From assembly GCA_007693835.1 (NCBI GenBank), contig RECW01000149.1, forward strand, positions 1-55,371: a stretch of 55,371 nucleotides of DNA, written 5' to 3'. Positions 1-8,995 of the stretch are shown here, piece by piece; within the stretch, counting starts at the first letter, position 1; each line of letters opens with the position of its first letter. This DNA comes from Paracoccaceae bacterium. Lineage in GTDB: Bacteria; Pseudomonadota; Alphaproteobacteria; Rhodobacterales; Rhodobacteraceae. A model generated the notes under the pieces. That model saw nothing but the letters and a program-made list of their open reading frames with translations. It did not search any database and was not told where the DNA came from. Position numbers and translations under genes: made by a program.

Positions 1-2
1 TC

Positions 3-533
3 TACTGGTCCGAGGACCTGACGCTGCCCTACGAGCCGTTCATCGGCACCATCGGCGTGTCGCCGGAGATCGAGGCGATCTCCTCGCTGCAGCCCGACTA
101 CTACGGCGGCAACATGGACCTGCCGGACATGGCGCCGGGCGCCATCGTCTATTTTCCGGTGCAGAAGGACGGCGCGCTGCTCTTCGTCGGCGACTGCCAC
201 GCCATCCAGGGCGACGGCGAGGTGTCGGGCGTGGCGCTGGAGATGCCGGCGACGGTGACGCTCCAGATCGACCTGATCAAGAACCACGCCATCGCCTGGC
301 CGCGGCTGGAGACCGAGGACTTCGTGATGACCATCGGCTGCGCCCGCCCGCTGGAGGACGCGGCGCGCATCGCCTACCGCGAACTGGTGCGGTGGTTCGC
401 GGCCGAGAAGCCGATGGACGAGATGGAGGCCTACATGTTCCTGACCCAGGCCGCCAAGGTGCGCCTCGGGAACATGGTCGACCCGAAGTACTGCGTGGCG
501 GCGTCGGTCTCGAAGAAGTATTTTTCGGGCTGA
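3..533 (+). CDS. Acetamidase/formamidase family protein, 5' end missing
   Basis: The frame is open from the window edge to the stop at 531-533, so the N-terminal part of this gene lies outside. The visible 176 residues carry signatures of the acetamidase/formamidase (FmdA_AmdA) family: a glycine-rich stretch followed by GGNMDLPDMAPGA, and the conserved metal-site segment VGDCHAIQGDGEV. Members hydrolyse formamide, acetamide or related short amides to ammonia and the acid, in the cytoplasm. The next gene (rarA) starts 76 bases downstream and is unrelated, so this looks like the last gene of its own unit. Which amide is used cannot be told from the sequence. Family assignment is firm; enzyme specificity is not. 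Confidence 0.85.
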   Translation, partial: YWSEDLTLPYEPFIGTIGVSPEIEAISSLQPDYYGGNMDLPDMAPGAIVYFPVQKDGALLFVGDCHAIQGDGEVSGVALEMPATVTLQIDLIKNHAIAWPRLETEDFVMTIGCARPLEDAARIAYRELVRWFAAEKPMDEMEAYMFLTQAAKVRLGNMVDPKYCVAASVSKKYFSG

Positions 534-609
534 CGGGGGCCGTTGCATCGCGGCGCGGCGCGGGAGAGACTTCGCGCCGCGCCTGCGATGACGCGGGCCG
601 CCGGAGGCC

Positions 610-1941
610 ATGATGGATCTCTTCTCCGCCGCCGCCGCGCCCGGCCCGCTCGCCGAACCGCCCGAGGGCCCGGCGCCGCTGGCCGAACGCCTGCGCCCGG
701 CGCGGCTGTCGGAGGTGATCGGGCAGGACCATCTGCTCGGCCCCGACGGCCCGCTCGGGCGGATGCTGGCCGGCGGCACGCTCGCCTCGCTGATCCTTCA
801 GGGGCCGCCCGGCGTCGGCAAGACCACCATAGCGCGGCTGCTGGCGCGGGAGGCGGGCCTCTCCTTCGAGACGCTGTCGGCGGTGATGGCGGGGCTGGCG
901 GACTTGCGCAAGGTGCTGGAGGCGGCGCGGCTGCGCCACCGCCAGGGCCGCGCCACCGTTCTCTTCGTCGACGAGATCCACCGCTGGAACAAGGCGCAGC
1001 AGGACGCGCTGCTGCCCGACGTCGAGCGCGGCTCCGTGGTGCTGATCGGGGCGACGACCGAGAACCCCGGCTTCTCGCTCGTCCCCGCGCTGCTCTCCCG
1101 CGCCCATGTGCTGACGCTGGCGCGGTTCGACGACGCCGCGCTCGAAACCCTGCTACGGCGGGTCGAGGGTGTGACCGGCCCGCTGCCGCTCGACCCTGAG
1201 GCCCGCGCGCGGCTCCGCGTCATGGCCGACGGCGACGCGCGTTTCCTCATCAACCTCGCCGAACAGGTGGCCGGCGCGGAGAAGACCCTCGCCGTCGCCG
1301 ATCTCGCGCAGCGCCTCCAGAAGCGCGCGCCGCTGCATGACCGCGCCGGCGACGCCCATTACAACCTGCTCAGCTGCTTCCACAAATCGCTCAGGGCCTC
1401 CGACGTCGACGCCGCCCTCTACTACGCCGCCCGCATGATCGAAGGCGGCGAGGCCCCGGAGGCGGTGTTCCGCCGCCTGACCTGCGCGGCCTCGGAGGAC
1501 GTGGGCCTCGCCGACCCCCACGCCCTGCCGCAGGTGGTGGCGGCGTGGCAGGCGTTCGAGCGCATCGGCTGGCCGGAGGGGCGGCTGTTTCTGGGGCAGG
1601 CCGTCGTCTACGTCGCGACCGCGCCGAAGTCGAACGCCCATCACGCGGCCTTCGACGCGGCGCTGGCGCTGGCGCGGCGCGGGCCGTCGCATCCGCCGCC
1701 GATGCATCTGCTGAACGCGCCGACGCGGCTGATGAAGGAGCAGGGCTACGGGCGCGGCTACCAGTACGACCACGACCATCCCGACGCCTTCTCCGGCCAG
1801 CCCTGCCTGCCCGAGGCGTTGCAGGACGACCCGGCCGCCCGGTTCTACACGCCCAACCCCCGCGGTTTCGAGCGCGAGCTGCTCAAGCGCGAAGAATGGC
1901 GCGCGCGCCGCCGGGCCGAGCGCCGCAAGACGGAGGAGTGA
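610..1941 (+). CDS. rarA: Replication-associated recombination protein A (MgsA/RarA AAA+ ATPase)
   Basis: The 443-residue protein is full length for RarA. It has a Walker A motif GPPGVGKTT at about residues 65-73, a Walker B FVDEIHRWNKAQQD at about 117-130, and the sensor region GATTENPGFS. The C-terminal half (LINLAEQVAGAEKT onward, then YNLLSCFHKSLRASD and AASEDVGLADP) is the typical tetramerisation domain. RarA acts at stalled replication forks and single-strand gaps in the cytoplasm. Two ATG codons in tandem (610 and 613) could start translation. The DUF2177 gene begins 3 bases after the stop, so the two are probably co-transcribed, although no functional link is known. Confidence 0.95.
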   Translation: MMDLFSAAAAPGPLAEPPEGPAPLAERLRPARLSEVIGQDHLLGPDGPLGRMLAGGTLASLILQGPPGVGKTTIARLLAREAGLSFETLSAVMAGLADLRKVLEAARLRHRQGRATVLFVDEIHRWNKAQQDALLPDVERGSVVLIGATTENPGFSLVPALLSRAHVLTLARFDDAALETLLRRVEGVTGPLPLDPEARARLRVMADGDARFLINLAEQVAGAEKTLAVADLAQRLQKRAPLHDRAGDAHYNLLSCFHKSLRASDVDAALYYAARMIEGGEAPEAVFRRLTCAASEDVGLADPHALPQVVAAWQAFERIGWPEGRLFLGQAVVYVATAPKSNAHHAAFDAALALARRGPSHPPPMHLLNAPTRLMKEQGYGRGYQYDHDHPDAFSGQPCLPEALQDDPAARFYTPNPRGFERELLKREEWRARRRAERRKTEE

Positions 1942-1944
1942 GAC

Positions 1945-2340
1945 ATGCTCTACGCCTACCTCGCCGCCCTCGGCGCCTTCATCGTGGTGGACGCGGTGTT
2001 CCTGACGCTGGTCATGCGCCCGATCTTCGAAAGCCACATCGGCGGGATGCTGCGCGCCTCGCCCGACTGGCTGGCCGCGGCGGTGTTCTACCTCGCCTAC
2101 ACCGCCGGAGTGCTGTGGTTCGCGATCATGCCCGGCGTCGCCGCGGGGTCGGTGATGAAGGCCGCCGGAACCGGCGTGCTGCTCGGGGCCATGGCCTACG
2201 GCGCCTACGAGCTCACCAACATGGCGACGCTGAACAACTGGTCGTGGCGGATGGTGGCGGCGGACACGGCGTGGGGGGCGTTCCTCACCGGGCTGGTGGC
2301 GTTCGTCGGGGCCTTCGTCGCGCTCCGCAACGCCGCCTGA
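1945..2340 (+). CDS. DUF2177 family small membrane protein
   Basis: This 131-residue protein has about four hydrophobic segments (around residues 5-25, 47-65, 72-90 and 106-128) separated by short loops, so it is almost certainly an inner-membrane protein. The opening (LYAYLAALGAFIVVDAVFL) and the later GAMAYGAYELTNMATLNNW are characteristic of DUF2177. The family has no established biochemical role. The gene starts 3 bases after rarA, preceded by a GGAGGAG ribosome site that overlaps the rarA stop region, so it is translationally linked to rarA. It ends two bases before the stop of the convergent hydratase gene. Confidence 0.85.
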   Translation: MLYAYLAALGAFIVVDAVFLTLVMRPIFESHIGGMLRASPDWLAAAVFYLAYTAGVLWFAIMPGVAAGSVMKAAGTGVLLGAMAYGAYELTNMATLNNWSWRMVAADTAWGAFLTGLVAFVGAFVALRNAA

Positions 2341-2341
2341 G

Positions 2342-3079
2342 TCAGGCGAAGCGGCAGGAGACCGCGCCGAGGCCGTCGATCCGGCCTTCCACAGCCGCGC
2401 CGGCCACGGTGAAGCGCATGCCCGTCAGGCTGCCGGTGATCACCGCCACGCCGGGCCGCAATCCGCCGCAATGGCCGCCGACGCGGCGGACGAAGGCGGC
2501 GAACGTCGCGAACAGGTCGCCGCCGGGCGCGTCGGTCGGGCCTGCCTGAACCACGTCGCCTGCGATGGAGAGGCCGAGCGCAGGGCGTGCGAGCGCGAGC
2601 CCGCTCCAGTCGGCGAGCGGCGCGCCCAGCACCAGCGCGCCGTTCATCTGGTTGTCGGCGAGCTTCCAGTGAGCGCCCGCCGCCTCCATGTCGTCCAGCC
2701 GGCTTTCGATGATCTCGATGGCGGGCAGGGCGACGACCGCGGCGCGGAGCTTCGCCTCGAAATCGGGGTCTCGAGCGTCAGGGGCCGGCCGCTCCAGCCG
2801 GAACGCGACCTCCAGCTCCACCCCGCGGAGCCGCCCGCCCGCGAGGGCCGCGCCCGTGGCGTGCACGTCGCGCGCGAAGATCGGCGCCATGATCGGCGCG
2901 GCGCCGGGCGCCTTGCGGCCGGTCTTGAAGGCGCCGACGGCGCCGACCTCCGCCGCGACCAGCGCCTGCGCGGCGAGCGCCGCGGCCTCGTTCTCCGGTC
3001 CGTCGTCCGGCGCGGCGGCGAAGGGGCGCCCCGTGCGCCGGGCGTCGAGCAGGCGGGCGGCGGCGGCTTCGGGGGTCAT
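2342..3079 (-). CDS. 2-keto-4-pentenoate hydratase / fumarylacetoacetate hydrolase-family enzyme
   Basis: The 245-residue protein resembles the 2-keto-4-pentenoate hydratase branch of the FAH superfamily. Visible features are the N-terminal VGAFKTGRKAP, the metal-ligand acidic pair in GVELEVAFRL, IEIIESRLDD, and the C-terminal PGVAVITGSLTGM. These enzymes hydrate or decarboxylate short 2-keto acids with Mg2+ or Mn2+. Its ATG overlaps the stop of the upstream gntR-type gene by four bases (ATGA), so the two are translationally coupled, with the FAD/Fe-S oxidoreductase gene upstream of both. The context suggests a catabolic step on a 2-oxo acid made by that oxidoreductase. The true substrate is unknown. 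Confidence 0.8.
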   Translation of the reverse strand: MTPEAAAARLLDARRTGRPFAAAPDDGPENEAAALAAQALVAAEVGAVGAFKTGRKAPGAAPIMAPIFARDVHATGAALAGGRLRGVELEVAFRLERPAPDARDPDFEAKLRAAVVALPAIEIIESRLDDMEAAGAHWKLADNQMNGALVLGAPLADWSGLALARPALGLSIAGDVVQAGPTDAPGGDLFATFAAFVRRVGGHCGGLRPGVAVITGSLTGMRFTVAGAAVEGRIDGLGAVSCRFA

Positions 3080-3765
3080 TCGTCCTCCGGGGACGGCGCC
3101 ATCGGGGGCGGGGCCATGGCGCGCAGCGCCGCGAGCTTGTTCTCCATGTGGGCGCGCAGCAGCGTCGAGAGCCGCGCCGCGTCCCGCGCCGCCAGCGCCT
3201 CGGCGATGGCGCGGTGCTCGGCGATGGCTTCCGCCCAGCGCTTCTCGCTCACGCTCGCGCCGCGCCGGCCGCGCCGGATGCGGCGGTCGAGCGCGCGCTT
3301 CATCTCGGCGAGGCTGGGGTTGCGCGCCGCCTCCGACAGGGCTGCGTGGAAGTCGTCGTTGAGCCCGAGATAGCGCGCCCGGTCGCGCGCGGCCCAGGCC
3401 GCCTCCATGGTCTCCGCCAGCAGCGCGACCGCCGTGATCTCGGTCTCCGAAGCGCGCGCGGCGGCGAGTTCCCCGGTCAGCGCTTCGAGCGCCGCCATGA
3501 TCGGAAAGGCCTCCTCGAGATCGTCCATGGTCAGCGCCGCCACCGCGGCGCCCCGGTGCTGCGTCAGCGTCACCAGCCCTTCGCGCGCCAGCACCTTGAG
3601 GGCCTCGCGGAGCGGCGTGCGCGAGACGGCGAACCGCTCGCAGAGCGCGCGTTCGGAGATCCGCTCGCCGGGCGGCAGATCGCCCTCGACGATCATGTCG
3701 CGCAGGCGGTCGGCCAGCGCCTCGGCCAGCGGGCGGCGCGCGATCGGCTCGCGGCGGTCGAGCAT
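3076..3765 (-). CDS. GntR family (FadR/FCD subfamily) transcriptional regulator
   Basis: The protein has 229 residues. It has an N-terminal winged helix (about residues 10-72; PPGERISERALCERFAVSR then TPLREALKVLAREGLV) and an all-helical FCD ligand domain (about 85-215, with LNDDFHAALSEAARNPSL and AEHRAIAEALAARD). The ATG at 3765 follows the stop of the oxidoreductase gene by two bases. The open frame extends upstream to 3987, but that part is a shadow of the oxidoreductase gene. FCD regulators usually repress carboxylic-acid catabolic genes and are released by the substrate or a metabolite. The obvious target is the divergent promoter region at 6642-6762, which contains an 11-base palindrome. 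Confidence 0.9.
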   Translation of the reverse strand: MLDRREPIARRPLAEALADRLRDMIVEGDLPPGERISERALCERFAVSRTPLREALKVLAREGLVTLTQHRGAAVAALTMDDLEEAFPIMAALEALTGELAAARASETEITAVALLAETMEAAWAARDRARYLGLNDDFHAALSEAARNPSLAEMKRALDRRIRRGRRGASVSEKRWAEAIAEHRAIAEALAARDAARLSTLLRAHMENKLAALRAMAPPPMAPSPEDE

Positions 3766-3767
3766 GG

Positions 3768-6641
3768 TCACGCCGCCGCCTCGACGGACCGGCGCAGCAC
3801 CGTCGCGACGTGGACCGCGTCGCGCCCGGCCAGGTCGGCGATCTGGTGACGGCAGGAAGTGCCGTCGGCCACGATCATCGCGTCCGGGGCGGCGCGGACG
3901 GCCGGCGCCAGCGACAGCTCGCCCATGGCGCGCGACACCGCCGCCGTCTCCGCCTGATATCCGAACGCCCCGGCCATGCCGCAGCATGAACTCTCGATCA
4001 CGCCGACGTCGAGCCCGGGGATCGCGCGGAGCAACTTCTCCACCGGCCCCATGACGTTCGCGGCCTTCTGGTGGCAGTGGCCGTGGACCAGCGCGCGGCC
4101 TTGCAGCGGCTTCAGCGGCAGCCGGTCGGCCAGCGGCGCCAGATACTCCTCGAGCAGCATCACGCGCGTGCCCATCTCGGCCGTCCAGCCGTCGATCAGC
4201 CTCGGGGCCTCGTCGCGGAAGGTGAGCAGGCAGGAGGGTTCGAGCCCCACGACCGCCCCGCCGCGCTCGATGACAGGGCGCAGCGCCTCGGCCGTGCGGG
4301 CCATCTCGGCCTTCGCCTGCGCGACCAGCCCGGCGGAGAGATAGGTGCGCCCGCAGCAGAGCGGCCGGCCTTTCGGCGCCCGCGCGAAGCCGACGCGCAG
4401 GCCCGCGGCGCGCAGCACCGCCACCGCGTCGCGCAGGTTATCCGGCTCGAAATGGCGGTTGAAGGTGTCGGCGAGCAGGATGACCTCGGGCTCCGGGTCG
4501 TCGGCGGGTTCGGCGAAGGGCGCGCGCCAGGCAGGCAGCGGGCGGTCGGCGGCGAAGCCGGTCAGCCGTTCGGAGAGCCTCGCCAGCGCCGGGATTCGGT
4601 CGCGCAGGTTCGCCAGCCAGCGGACGCGGGCGGCCAGCGGCGCGTAGCGGGGCAGGTGGCCGATCAGCCGGTCGCGCAAGCTCGCGCCGTGCTTGGCGAC
4701 GCGGGCGGCCTGCACCTCGATCTTCATCTTCGCCATGTCGACCGACATGGGGCACTCGCGCTGGCAGGCCTTGCAGGAGACGCAGAGCTTCATCGTCTCG
4801 GCCATGTCGTCGGAAGCGAAGGCGTCGGGGCCGAGCTGGCCGGTCAGCGCGAGGCGGAGCGTGTTGGCGCGGCCGCGGGTGAGATCGCGCTCGTTCCGCG
4901 TCGCGCGGTAGGAGGGGCACATCACGCCGCCCGCGAGCTTCCGGCAGGCGCCGTTGTTGTTGCACATCTCGACCGCGCCGATCAGGCCGCCCGGCCAGTC
5001 GTCCCAGCGGAAGGCGGTCTCGCGCGGCTCGGCGGCGTAGCCCTCGGGCCAGCGGAACAGCGACCGGTCGTCCATCTTCGGCGGGCGGACGATCTTGCCG
5101 GGGTTCAGGCGGGCTTCGGGGTCGAAGCGGTCCTTCACCGCTTCGAAGGCGCGGACGATGCGCGAGCCGAACATCTTCTCGTGGAACTCCGAGCGCACGA
5201 GGCCGTCGCCGTGCTCGCCGGAGTGCGAGCCCTTGTAGTCCGCCACGATCTCGAAGGCTTCCTCGGCGATGGCGCGCAGCGCCTTCACGCCCACCTCCTG
5301 CTTGAGGTTCAGGACAGGGCGCACGTGCAGGAGCCCGACCGAGGCGTGGGCGTACCAGGTGCCGTCCGTGCCGTGCCTGCGGAACGCCGCCGTCAGCCGG
5401 TCGGTGAAATCGCCGAGATCCTTCAGTTCCACCGCGCAGTCCTCGACGAAGGAGACCGGCTTTCCCTCCGTCCGCATGGACATCATGATGTTGAGGCCCT
5501 GGGTGCGCACGTCCCAGATCCGCGCCTGGAAGGCCGGGTCGACCGCCTCGACCACGCCGCCCTCGGCCTTTCCGGGGTCGCCCCAGCGATAGCCGAGCTC
5601 GGCCATCATCTCGCCCAAGGCGTCGAGGCGGCGGCGGTTCTCCTCCGGCGTCTCGGCGAACTCGACCAGCAGCAGCGCGGCGGGGTCGCCGCGGACGGCC
5701 TCCTCCATCACCGGCCGGAAGATCGGGATGTCGCGGCCCAGTTCGATCATGGTGCGGTCGACCAGCTCGACGGCGGTCGGCCCGAGGGTGACGAGGTGCT
5801 GCGCGGCGTCCATCGCGGCGCGGAAAGTCGGGAAATGGCAGACGCCGAGCGCCTTCGGACCGGGCAGCGGCGACAGCGCGATCTCGACGGTCTCGAAGAG
5901 CGCGAGGGTGCCTTCGGAGCCGACGAGCAGATGCGCCATGTTGTTCGTCGGCCCGTTCGGGACCAGAGCGTCGATGTTGTAGCCGCCGACGCGGCGCTGG
6001 ACCTTCGGGAAACGCGCTTCGATTTCAGCGGCTTCGCGGGCGCCCAGCGCGAGCATGTCGGCGGTGAGCGCGCCGAAGGGGTCGTTGGCGCGGGGGCCTT
6101 CGCGGGGCGTCTCGGCGAAGCGGGCGCGGGTTCCGTCGGGCAGCAGGGCGTCGATGGCGATCACGTTCTCGCGCATCCGGCCGTAGCGGAGCGAGCGCGA
6201 GCCGCAGGAGTTGTTCGCCGCCATGCCCCCGATGGTGGCGCGGGAGGCGGTCGAGACGTCGACCGGGAACCACAGCCCGTGGGGCTTGAGGCGGCGGTTG
6301 AGCTCGTCGAGCACGATCCCCGGCTCGACCACCGCGCGGCGGCCGGCGACGTCGAGATGACGCACGCCGTTGAGATGCTTCGAGAAATCCACCACCACGC
6401 CCGGCCCGACGGTCTGCCCCGCCTGGCTGGTGCCGCCGCCGCGGCCGGTGATCGTCCCGCCCTCGGCGCGCACCGCCGCCAGCGTCGCCTCGACGTCGGC
6501 GAAGGTTTTCGGCGCGACCACCGCCTCCGGCGTGATCTGGTAGAACGAGGCGTCCGTCGCATACCGACCGCGGTCGAAGGCGCCGGTCAGCACCTCCCCC
6601 TCGATCGCCCGCGCCAGCCCCGCGAACCGCCCTTCCCGCAT
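3768..6641 (-). CDS. FAD-linked oxidase / Fe-S 2-hydroxyacid dehydrogenase (GlcD-GlcF-type fusion, YdiJ-like)
   Basis: This 957-residue protein joins a FAD_binding_4 domain (about residues 35-180; TGRGGGTSQAGQTVGPG, NNSCGSRSLRYG) to a FAD-oxidase C domain (about 250-500; YKGSHSGEHGDGLVRSE, LNPGKIV). A 4Fe-4S part follows (about 560-640; CVSCKACQRECP), then two CCG domains (PLCCGRTYLSAG, HGHCHQKA, SSCCGMAGAFG). The layout is that of membrane-associated D-lactate, glycolate or D-2-hydroxyglutarate dehydrogenases of the YdiJ type, which pass electrons to quinone or another acceptor. It heads a leftward operon with the GntR regulator and the hydratase, and is divergent from an aminotransferase that could use glyoxylate. 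Glycolate and D-2-hydroxyglutarate are both plausible substrates; the sequence alone does not decide. Confidence 0.88.
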   Translation of the reverse strand: MREGRFAGLARAIEGEVLTGAFDRGRYATDASFYQITPEAVVAPKTFADVEATLAAVRAEGGTITGRGGGTSQAGQTVGPGVVVDFSKHLNGVRHLDVAGRRAVVEPGIVLDELNRRLKPHGLWFPVDVSTASRATIGGMAANNSCGSRSLRYGRMRENVIAIDALLPDGTRARFAETPREGPRANDPFGALTADMLALGAREAAEIEARFPKVQRRVGGYNIDALVPNGPTNNMAHLLVGSEGTLALFETVEIALSPLPGPKALGVCHFPTFRAAMDAAQHLVTLGPTAVELVDRTMIELGRDIPIFRPVMEEAVRGDPAALLLVEFAETPEENRRRLDALGEMMAELGYRWGDPGKAEGGVVEAVDPAFQARIWDVRTQGLNIMMSMRTEGKPVSFVEDCAVELKDLGDFTDRLTAAFRRHGTDGTWYAHASVGLLHVRPVLNLKQEVGVKALRAIAEEAFEIVADYKGSHSGEHGDGLVRSEFHEKMFGSRIVRAFEAVKDRFDPEARLNPGKIVRPPKMDDRSLFRWPEGYAAEPRETAFRWDDWPGGLIGAVEMCNNNGACRKLAGGVMCPSYRATRNERDLTRGRANTLRLALTGQLGPDAFASDDMAETMKLCVSCKACQRECPMSVDMAKMKIEVQAARVAKHGASLRDRLIGHLPRYAPLAARVRWLANLRDRIPALARLSERLTGFAADRPLPAWRAPFAEPADDPEPEVILLADTFNRHFEPDNLRDAVAVLRAAGLRVGFARAPKGRPLCCGRTYLSAGLVAQAKAEMARTAEALRPVIERGGAVVGLEPSCLLTFRDEAPRLIDGWTAEMGTRVMLLEEYLAPLADRLPLKPLQGRALVHGHCHQKAANVMGPVEKLLRAIPGLDVGVIESSCCGMAGAFGYQAETAAVSRAMGELSLAPAVRAAPDAMIVADGTSCRHQIADLAGRDAVHVATVLRRSVEAAA

Positions 6642-6673
6642 CCCGCCCCCGCGACATTAACGCATCATTTTCC

Positions 6674-6701
6674 TTGACGTGCATTATGCATTCAATTTTA
6701 T
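6674..6701 (+). promoter_or_regulatory. Divergent promoter region with 11-bp palindrome, candidate GntR operator
   Basis: In the gap between the divergent oxidoreductase and aminotransferase genes there is a TTGACG -35-like box (6674-6679) and a TTTTAT -10-like box (6696-6701), 16 bases apart and reading rightward. Between them lies TGCATTATGCA (6680-6690), a perfect inverted repeat around one central base. The AT-rich patch stands out from its GC-rich surroundings. A bound GntR dimer here would block RNA polymerase on the aminotransferase-TRAP operon. The assignment to the nearby regulator is inference. Confidence 0.55.
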
Positions 6702-6762
6702 GAAGGGCAAGAATCGAACGTTCGGCATGGTCCGGACGCAATAAACCGCTGGGAGAGAGACG

Positions 6763-7953
6763 ATGCGGGCCGGCCGGCACTTCCTGCAGATTCCGGGTCC
6801 GACGAACGTGCCCGACAGCGTGCTGCGGGCGATGGACCATCCGACCATGGACCACCGCAGCGCCGCCTTCGCCGCGCTCGGCAAGCGCGCGCTCGACGGC
6901 ATGAAGCGGATCGTGCGCACGACCGCAGGCCATGTCGTGATCTATCCGGGCTCCGGAACCGGGGCGTGGGAGGCGGCGCTGGTCAACGCGCTCTCGCCCG
7001 GCGACGCGGTGCTGATGGTCGAGACCGGGCACTTCGCGAGCCTGTGGAAACGGATCGCGGAGAAGCTGGGCCTCGAGCCGGTGATGATCCAGTCGAACTG
7101 GCGGCGCGGGGTCGATCCGCAGCCGCTGGAGGAGACGCTGCGCGCGCGGCCCGACGTGAAGGCCGTCTGCGTGGTGCAGAACGAGACCTCGACCGGGTGC
7201 GCGACGCGGATCGACGAGGTGCGCGCGGCGATGGACGCGGCGGGCTCGGACGCGCTGCTGATGGTCGACACCATCTCGGCGCTCGCCTCCATCGAGATGC
7301 GGATGGACGACTGGGGCGTCGACGTGATCGTGGCGGGCAGCCAGAAGGGGCTGATGCTGCCGCCGGGCCTGTCGTTCAACGCGGTCAGCCCGAAGGCGCT
7401 GGCGGCGCACGCGAAGGCGACCTCGATCCGGGCCTACTGGGACTGGTCGGACATGCTGGGGCCGAACGCCAAGGGCTTCTTCCCCTACACGCCGGCGACC
7501 AACCTGCTCTACGGCCTCGTCGAGGCGATCGACCGGCTGGAGGCGGAAGGGCTCGACGCCGTGTTCGCGCGCCACGACCGCCACGCCGAGGCCACCCGCC
7601 GCGCGGTGCGGGCCTGGGGGCTCGAGCTGTGGTGCGAGGAGCCGCGGCACTACTCCAGCTCGCTGACCGCGGTGCTCATGCCCGAGGGTCATTCGGCGGA
7701 CGCCCTGCGCGCGGTGATCTCTGACACGTTCGACATGTCGCTCGGTGCAGGGCTCTCGAAGCTCGCCGACAAGGTGTTCCGCATCGGCCATCTCGGCGAC
7801 TTCAACGACCTGATGCTGATGGGGACGCTTTCGGGCGTGGAGATGGGGCTGGCGCTCGCCGGCGTCCCCCATCAGAAAGGCGGCGCCGACGCCGCCATGG
7901 CCTATCTGGTGGAGACCGCCCCGCAGAAGGGCGGCGCGAAGGCGGCGGCCTGA
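6763..7953 (+). CDS. Class V aminotransferase, serine-glyoxylate / alanine-glyoxylate type
   Basis: The 396-residue protein opens with GRHFLQIPGPTNVPDSVLRA, a hallmark of the serine-glyoxylate and alanine-glyoxylate aminotransferase group. PLP-site features follow: YPGSGTGAWEAAL, VDTISALAS and the Schiff-base lysine K195 in AGSQKGLMLPPG. These cytoplasmic enzymes typically move the amino group of serine or alanine to glyoxylate, though relatives use aspartate and other donors. A clear GGGAGAGAGA ribosome site precedes the ATG. The gene leads a rightward series with the TRAP transporter and CoA-transferase genes. Pairing with a glycolate-oxidase-like dehydrogenase is consistent with glyoxylate handling, which is an inference. 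Confidence 0.85.
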   Translation: MRAGRHFLQIPGPTNVPDSVLRAMDHPTMDHRSAAFAALGKRALDGMKRIVRTTAGHVVIYPGSGTGAWEAALVNALSPGDAVLMVETGHFASLWKRIAEKLGLEPVMIQSNWRRGVDPQPLEETLRARPDVKAVCVVQNETSTGCATRIDEVRAAMDAAGSDALLMVDTISALASIEMRMDDWGVDVIVAGSQKGLMLPPGLSFNAVSPKALAAHAKATSIRAYWDWSDMLGPNAKGFFPYTPATNLLYGLVEAIDRLEAEGLDAVFARHDRHAEATRRAVRAWGLELWCEEPRHYSSSLTAVLMPEGHSADALRAVISDTFDMSLGAGLSKLADKVFRIGHLGDFNDLMLMGTLSGVEMGLALAGVPHQKGGADAAMAYLVETAPQKGGAKAAA

Positions 7954-7997
7954 GCCGGCGCGACCGGCGGCCTAACGACAACAACGGAGGAAAACCC

Positions 7998-8981
7998 ATG
8001 AAGATGACGAAACTCGTCGCCGCCGCGGCGGCGCTCTGGCTCTCGGGCGAGGCGGCGCTGGCGCAGCAGGTGCTGCGCTTCGGCCATGTCGGCGAGCCGG
8101 GTTCGCTGTTCGCGCAGTCGGCCGAGCATTTCGCGGCGCTGGCCAACGAACGGCTGGAAGGCCGCGCCGAAGTGCAGGTGTTCGGCTCGTCGCAGCTCGG
8201 CTCGGACCGCGAGATGATGCAGCGGCTGCGGCTGAACCAGCAGACCTTCTCGCTGCCGTCCTCGATCATGTCCTCGATCGCCGCAGAGTTCGGCGTGTTC
8301 GAGATGCCCTACATCATCGAGAACCGCGAGCACATCCGCGCCGTCGCCGACGAGATGCTGGACGAGGTGTTCAACCCGGCCGCCGAGCGCGAGGGCTTCC
8401 ACATCCTCGCGGTGTGGGAGAACGGTTTCCGCCACATCACCAACAACACCCGCCCGATCAACGTGCCGGCGGACCTGCGCGGCATCCGCCTGCGCATTCC
8501 GGGCGGCGAGTGGCGCGCGCGCATGTTCCAGGCCTACGGCGCCAACCCGACGCCGATGTCCTTCTCCGACGTGTTCACCGCGCTCCAGACCGGCGTGATC
8601 GACGGGCAGGAGAACCCCTACACCCAGATCGCCTCGGCCAACTTCCAGGAAGTGCAGCGCTATCTCTCGATCACGGGCCACGTCTACACGCCGGCCTTCG
8701 TGGCGGTTGACGCCAACCACTTCGCGCGCCTCGACCCCGAAGTGCAGGAGATCCTGCGCGAGGCGGCCCGCGAGACCCGCGCCTTCGTGCACGAGACCGC
8801 CGAGCGGCTGGAGAACGAGCTGCTCGACGTCATCGCCTCGGCCGGCGTCGCCGTGAACGAGGCCGACACGGCGGCCTTCGTCGAAGCCTCGGGCGCGATC
8901 TACGAGGAGTTCGCGGCGACCGTGCCGGGCGGGCCGGAGCTGATCGAGCGCATCAACGCGCTGCGGCCGGCGACCAACTGA
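7998..8981 (+). CDS. TRAP transporter substrate-binding protein, DctP family
   Basis: The 327-residue protein has a Sec signal peptide (charged MKMTK, hydrophobic core, likely cleavage after ALA near residue 23). It also has the DctP-family pattern: FGHVGEPGSLFAQSAEHFA, LRLNQQTFSLPSS, the carboxylate-binding region GIRLRIPGGEWR, and FTALQTGVIDGQENP. It binds a small organic anion in the periplasm and hands it to the DctQ/DctM permease. A strong GGAGG site lies 8 bases upstream of the ATG. A strong hairpin follows the gene before dctQ, which would favour excess binding protein. The ligand is unknown; the arginine in RIPG fits a carboxylate, in keeping with the neighbouring 2-hydroxyacid dehydrogenase. 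Confidence 0.92.
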   Translation: MKMTKLVAAAAALWLSGEAALAQQVLRFGHVGEPGSLFAQSAEHFAALANERLEGRAEVQVFGSSQLGSDREMMQRLRLNQQTFSLPSSIMSSIAAEFGVFEMPYIIENREHIRAVADEMLDEVFNPAAEREGFHILAVWENGFRHITNNTRPINVPADLRGIRLRIPGGEWRARMFQAYGANPTPMSFSDVFTALQTGVIDGQENPYTQIASANFQEVQRYLSITGHVYTPAFVAVDANHFARLDPEVQEILREAARETRAFVHETAERLENELLDVIASAGVAVNEADTAAFVEASGAIYEEFAATVPGGPELIERINALRPATN

Positions 8982-8995
8982 GCCGACTCCCCCCT

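Noticed and set aside
3766-3987. N-terminal extension of the GntR regulator to 3987
   Set aside because: The added residues lie over the 3' end of the dehydrogenase gene, are Arg/Gly-rich and precede a normal GntR start at 3765.
4071-6677. 868-codon + strand open frame opposite the FAD/Fe-S dehydrogenase
   Set aside because: The dehydrogenase has full motifs on the other strand; this frame has no recognisable domain and biased composition.
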